A DNA stretch of 17,059 nucleotides from Akkermansiaceae bacterium UBA7890 (GTDB lineage: Bacteria; Verrucomicrobiota; Verrucomicrobiia; Verrucomicrobiales; Akkermansiaceae), in assembly GCA_002501065.1 (NCBI GenBank), contig DLRK01000032.1, positions 1 through 17,059 of the forward strand, written 5' to 3'. The translations under genes were made by a program, and so were the position numbers. How positions within the stretch are numbered: position 1 is the stretch's first letter; each line of letters starts with the position of its first letter. This document shows positions 14,400 to 17,059 of this stretch, piece after piece. The notes below the pieces were generated by a model. It saw only the letters and a list, made by a program, of their open reading frames with translations, searched no databases and had not been told where the DNA came from.

Positions 14400-15715
14400 T
14401 TCCAAAGGCAAAAAAGAAAGGTGAGAAGGTTCTCCTGCTACCCGGAGCTGACGGGTGGGAGGCCTGGACGAGCCTGAATGGTGCCGGACTCGACCTCGCC
14501 CTGCGTTCGGGGATCACGCGCGTCCTGGACGTGGGTGGCATTCCCTCCGGGGAACTGACCATGGCGTTTCCGGTGCGCGATGTTTCGGCCCTGCCCTTTC
14601 GAGCACCCACCTCGGATGAGGCCCTGCTCAGCGATTTGTCTGAGATGCATCTGGAGCGGATGGGGATGCGACCCGGGATGAATGCGGGAGTGCTGAGCGA
14701 TGTGTTCAAGGTCGGAACGCGTGGGGAGGAGAGCCTGGTGGTGCCGGTGGTGCTGGCCCCTCCCATGGAAGGACACCTGCCCCGGCGCTCACCGCAACAC
14801 TTTGATATTTCAGCCCGCTGTCTGCCGTTGCCTGTTGATGGAGTGGTGATCTGGCGGGAACTTGGCCGCTGGGTCTTTGCCCTTTCCGAAGAAGGCCAGG
14901 CCCTGGAGTTTGAGGCGCTGGCTTCCAACCAGCTTGGCGAGGACGCGGGCCGGGAGATCAGCCTTACTCTCATGCAGCTCCAGATGCAGGGGGTGATTGA
15001 TTCCCCGCCACGGCATTGCTTCGTCTGGGTGGGGGACGAGGAAACAGCTCCCGGCACAGAAGAACTGGAGGCCCTGGGGGTGGCCGCCGGCCTTAGCGGG
15101 CCAGCCACGGTGGTGACCAAGCCGGCCCCGATCATTCCGGCCCGGTCGAGTCAGTTGCTGCCGGCAGATGTGCGTGCCGAGCGCGTGGCCAGGCGCAAGA
15201 AGCAGCACATCGTGATTGCCTCGGCTGCGGCGATGCTGTTTTACCTGGCGGGAATCCTTGGCCTGGTATGGGACCTTAGGGGGGCCCAGACGGCGGCCGA
15301 GGAGGCCCGTGAGGCCTACGCTCCATACGCCGCAGTTCATGCGGAACAGATAATATATGAGGATAAGTGGAGAGAGCTCCAACCGGTGGTGGAGCAGGAT
15401 CACAACACGGTGGAACTGCTCTATCATTGCATGAGGGCCCGGGGGGGAGAAGAAGGGGTGCGCCTTGATCGTGCTGACATTTCCAACCAGCTCGACGTTC
15501 AGGCTGATGGCGAGAAGTTGGAATTGACCCTTATTCGGAGCATCCGACTCCAGGGCAAGTCCGATGAACTGGGGCAGGCCACGGCCTTTGATGAGGCCCT
15601 CAAGAGTGAGAGGGGACTGGATGATTACCAGTGGACCACGCCGCCGCCCCAGGCCAAGGGGGACAAGTGGTCCTTTCATTATGAAGCAAGAATCAAGGGG
15701 CCGGAGGAACAGTAA
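14396..15715 (+). CDS. gspL: Type II secretion assembly platform protein, GspL-like (PilM/PilN-type fusion)
   Basis: 439 residues: a long cytoplasmic N-terminal region (1-265), one membrane segment (HIVIASAAAMLFYLAGILGLVW, 271-292) preceded by a basic RAERVARRKK cluster, and a periplasmic C-terminal domain (about 295-439) with a helical start. This is the architecture of GspL, in which the cytoplasmic part is an actin-like domain that binds the GspE ATPase and the periplasmic part is ferredoxin-like and pairs with GspM. Sequence similarity to characterised GspL is weak, so the call rests on topology and its place between K and M. Start ATG 14396 overlaps the gspK stop (ATGA). The last codons carry a good ribosome site for the next gene. 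Confidence 0.65.
   Translation: MIPKAKKKGEKVLLLPGADGWEAWTSLNGAGLDLALRSGITRVLDVGGIPSGELTMAFPVRDVSALPFRAPTSDEALLSDLSEMHLERMGMRPGMNAGVLSDVFKVGTRGEESLVVPVVLAPPMEGHLPRRSPQHFDISARCLPLPVDGVVIWRELGRWVFALSEEGQALEFEALASNQLGEDAGREISLTLMQLQMQGVIDSPPRHCFVWVGDEETAPGTEELEALGVAAGLSGPATVVTKPAPIIPARSSQLLPADVRAERVARRKKQHIVIASAAAMLFYLAGILGLVWDLRGAQTAAEEAREAYAPYAAVHAEQIIYEDKWRELQPVVEQDHNTVELLYHCMRARGGEEGVRLDRADISNQLDVQADGEKLELTLIRSIRLQGKSDELGQATAFDEALKSERGLDDYQWTTPPPQAKGDKWSFHYEARIKGPEEQ
15703..15708 (+). promoter_or_regulatory. Strong Shine-Dalgarno site for the gspM-like gene
   Basis: GGAGGA is located inside the last codons of the gspL-like gene, 9 bases before ATG 15718. It is one of the few clear ribosome sites in the window; most other genes use overlap coupling or have none. 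Confidence 0.6.
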
Positions 15716-15717
15716 GG

Positions 15718-16275
15718 ATGAGTGATCGAGAAAAAAAACTGCTGGTGGTGGTGGGACTCCTCGTCTTTGGGATTATCAATATTGGGGCCTTCCAGATTTT
15801 ATATTCTCCGCGAAAAAATACGGCGAAGAAGGAATTGAAAGGCTATAATGAAGACTTGGCGACGGCTCAGTTAATGACCGCGATGCAGGAGGAAAGGCGA
15901 GCCGAGATCGAGTGGCTCCAACGCAATGAGCAGAAGCAGATCAAGAGCCCGCAGAAGGCCCTCGCCGACCTGGAGGCGTTGGCCAACCGGGAGGCAAAGC
16001 GGCGGGGGTTGACCGTGAAGAGGGTCAAACCCATGACCGGGATCGAGGGCGGGAATCTCAACTTTTTCCGGGCCCGGGTGGAAATTGAAGTGAGTGGGCG
16101 GGAGCAGGTTCTGTTCCAGTGGATCGACCGCCTGAATTCTCCCTCGGACCTGCGAACCGCCACCAGTCTGCGAATCAATCCCAAGAAGGATGATGATACC
16201 CAGGTCGACTGTGCGGTGGTGCTTGAGCAGTGGTTCATTCCCGAGGGAAGAGATGAAACCGGGAGCACTACCTGA
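15718..16275 (+). CDS. gspM: Type II secretion inner-membrane protein, GspM/PilO-like
   Basis: 185 residues: short charged N-terminus (MSDREKK), one membrane helix (8-28, LLVVVGLLVFGIINIGAFQIL), a charged helical coiled-coil stretch (about 33-75) and a ferredoxin-like C-terminal domain (about 85-175: LANREAKRRGLTVKRVKPM, FRARVEIEVSGREQVLFQWIDRLNS, CAVVLEQWFIP). This matches GspM and the equivalent PilO of type IV pili, which form the periplasmic platform with GspL/PilN. The strand-helix-strand pattern with QVLFQWIDRL is the most telling part. It starts 2 bases after the gspL-like stop. The assignment is by fold pattern and order. Confidence 0.7.
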   Translation: MSDREKKLLVVVGLLVFGIINIGAFQILYSPRKNTAKKELKGYNEDLATAQLMTAMQEERRAEIEWLQRNEQKQIKSPQKALADLEALANREAKRRGLTVKRVKPMTGIEGGNLNFFRARVEIEVSGREQVLFQWIDRLNSPSDLRTATSLRINPKKDDDTQVDCAVVLEQWFIPEGRDETGSTT

Positions 16276-16300
16276 AGTCCTTTCCAACCAGATTTAAGCC

Positions 16301-16903
16301 ATGATGAGATCCCTCCAATTCCTGACCGTCCCTTGCGCCGCCTCCCTGTTTGCGGTTGCAGTGCTCCCGGCGTTTTCCGAGGTTCCCACCAAGACGCCAC
16401 TGGCCCGCTACAGTGAGCTGTGGACCAGGTCCGCCTTCACCGTGCCGCCACCGCCGCCGGAAGTGGAAGCGGAAGAGGACAATCCCCTCGATGAATACAC
16501 CCTGGCCGGAACCTGCGAGGTGAAAGGAGGCTGGTTCGTGGTCCTGATCAACAAGAAGGAACGTGACAAGCGCATCCGCCTGCATCCGGAAGAAGAGAAC
16601 GATCAGGGTTTCGAGGTGGTGAGTGTGGACCGGGGCAAGGGCTTCATGGATACCAAGGTCGAGATCAAGAATCGCAGCGGCAAGATCGGCACGGTGGAGT
16701 ATGACAAGAAGTTCATCGTTCTCAAGAAGGCCACTCCGAAGGCTCCGGCAGGCAAAAAACCGACCTCGAAACCGACCTCGAAGCCGGGACAACGTCCCTC
16801 GAGCAGTCGTGGTCCAACCCCGCCGTCCCGCCCATCATCAAGACCTTCGCCCTCCGCTGGCAAACCGCGCGTCCGCCGCATTCCCAATCCTCCCACCCGC
16901 TAG
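16301..16903 (+). CDS. Exported protein with Pro/Ser/Lys-rich tail, possible GspC/PilP analogue
   Basis: 200 residues. An N-terminal hydrophobic stretch (about 5-25, ending PAFS|EVP) is a signal peptide or membrane anchor. YSELWTRSAFTVPPPPPEVE links to a small beta domain (about 65-142: DEYTLAGTCEVKGGWFVVLINKK, FEVVSVDRGKGFMDTKVEIK, GKIGTVEYDKKFIVLK). The domain resembles in size and LAGT-type opening the HR domain of GspC and the PilP beta domain, which bind the secretin N0 domain. Position between GspM and a probable secretin supports this. The tail (about 143-200) is basic and rich in Pro, Ser, Thr and Lys, with two DNA repeats encoding Lys-Pro-Thr-Ser. I cannot confirm the family from sequence alone; a pilotin-like or unrelated protein is possible. 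Confidence 0.5.
   Translation: MMRSLQFLTVPCAASLFAVAVLPAFSEVPTKTPLARYSELWTRSAFTVPPPPPEVEAEEDNPLDEYTLAGTCEVKGGWFVVLINKKERDKRIRLHPEEENDQGFEVVSVDRGKGFMDTKVEIKNRSGKIGTVEYDKKFIVLKKATPKAPAGKKPTSKPTSKPGQRPSSSRGPTPPSRPSSRPSPSAGKPRVRRIPNPPTR
16757..16780 (+). repeat. Short tandem repeat, two 12-bp units
   Basis: The unit aaaccgacctcg occurs twice in direct succession (16757-16768 and 16769-16780) and a degenerate third copy begins after it (aagccgggac). In frame it encodes Lys-Pro-Thr-Ser repeats in the tail of the GspC-like protein. It is the beginning of the low-complexity tail and a possible length-variation site. Confidence 0.7.
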
Positions 16904-16933
16904 AGGCCCATCAACCCTTACGACTTCAGATCA

Positions 16934-17059
16934 ATGAGACCAACGACTGCATTCTGCCTCCTGCTCACCCTCGTGCTGCCTCTGGCCGCGCAGGACAACC
17001 AGGCTCCCGCGCCTGGAAAACCTCCCGCCCCGGCCCCAGCGGTGCCCGCGGAGAAACCA
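16934..17059 (+). CDS. Exported protein N-terminus, probable secretin GspD (partial)
   Basis: Only 42 codons are in the window. They encode a Sec signal peptide (MRPTTAFCLLLTLVLPLAAQ, cleavage near LAAQ) and then a Pro/Ala-rich segment (APAPGKPPAPAPAVPAEKP). The gene begins 30 bases after the GspC-like gene on the same strand. No secretin is otherwise present in the window, and a large proline-rich exported protein at this point in the cluster would fit GspD, the outer-membrane channel. None of its N0-N3 or secretin motifs can be seen, so the identity is inferred from position. Confidence 0.45.
   Translation, partial: MRPTTAFCLLLTLVLPLAAQDNQAPAPGKPPAPAPAVPAEKP

Noticed and set aside
1..17059. 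CRISPR array, insertion sequence, phage or toxin-antitoxin genes
   Set aside because: No spaced direct repeats, transposase, integrase or small paired genes were seen; the window reads as ordinary metabolic and secretion genes.

Overview
The window looks like a chromosomal piece of a GC-rich PVC-superphylum bacterium, most likely Verrucomicrobiota (Planctomycetota is the alternative). The reasons are protein content and style: a kelch-propeller/sodium-symporter fusion, Cys-type sulfatases, a Tat-signal TIM-barrel isomerase, a concanavalin-like exported protein, weak or absent Shine-Dalgarno sites, and a single-copy type II secretion pseudopilin cluster. No marker gene in the window fixes the genus.

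Layout. (1) 1-582, minus strand: the exported N-terminus of a probable M12-type metallopeptidase that runs off the left edge, with a 9-G tract (9 C on the coding strand) that puts its only ATG out of frame, then a tRNA-Val(CAC) gene. (2) 630-2954, minus strand: a concanavalin-like exported protein, a DJ-1/PfpI protein and a sugar isomerase-like TIM-barrel protein. (3) 3092-10840, plus strand: a sialic-acid catabolic cluster made of N-acetylneuraminate lyase, a periplasmic sialate mutarotase fused to an SSS-family Na+ symporter, a RnBP-type N-acylglucosamine 2-epimerase and two secreted sulfatases; two of the junctions are ATGA overlaps. (4) 11070-17059, plus strand: a tightly packed type II secretion (T2SS) cluster in the order G-H-I-J-K-L-M-(C-like)-(D-like, cut by the window edge).

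How the parts fit. The sulfatases would remove sulfate from host or algal glycans. Free sialic acid would be equilibrated between anomers by the kelch domain and imported by the symporter domain of the same polypeptide, split by the lyase to ManNAc and pyruvate, and ManNAc converted to GlcNAc without phosphorylation. This is the lyase-epimerase-transporter logic known from Bacteroides (NanLET), not the E. coli NanK/NanE route. No sialidase, GlcNAc kinase, NagA or NagB lies in the window. The T2SS next door could export the sulfatases or the metallopeptidase, but that link rests only on proximity.

Most worth a second look: the homopolymer-disrupted start of the metallopeptidase, the circularly permuted mutarotase-symporter fusion, the Arg/Gly-rich tail on the J pseudopilin, and the L-M-C-D gene order that mirrors pilM/N-O-P-Q of type IV pili.
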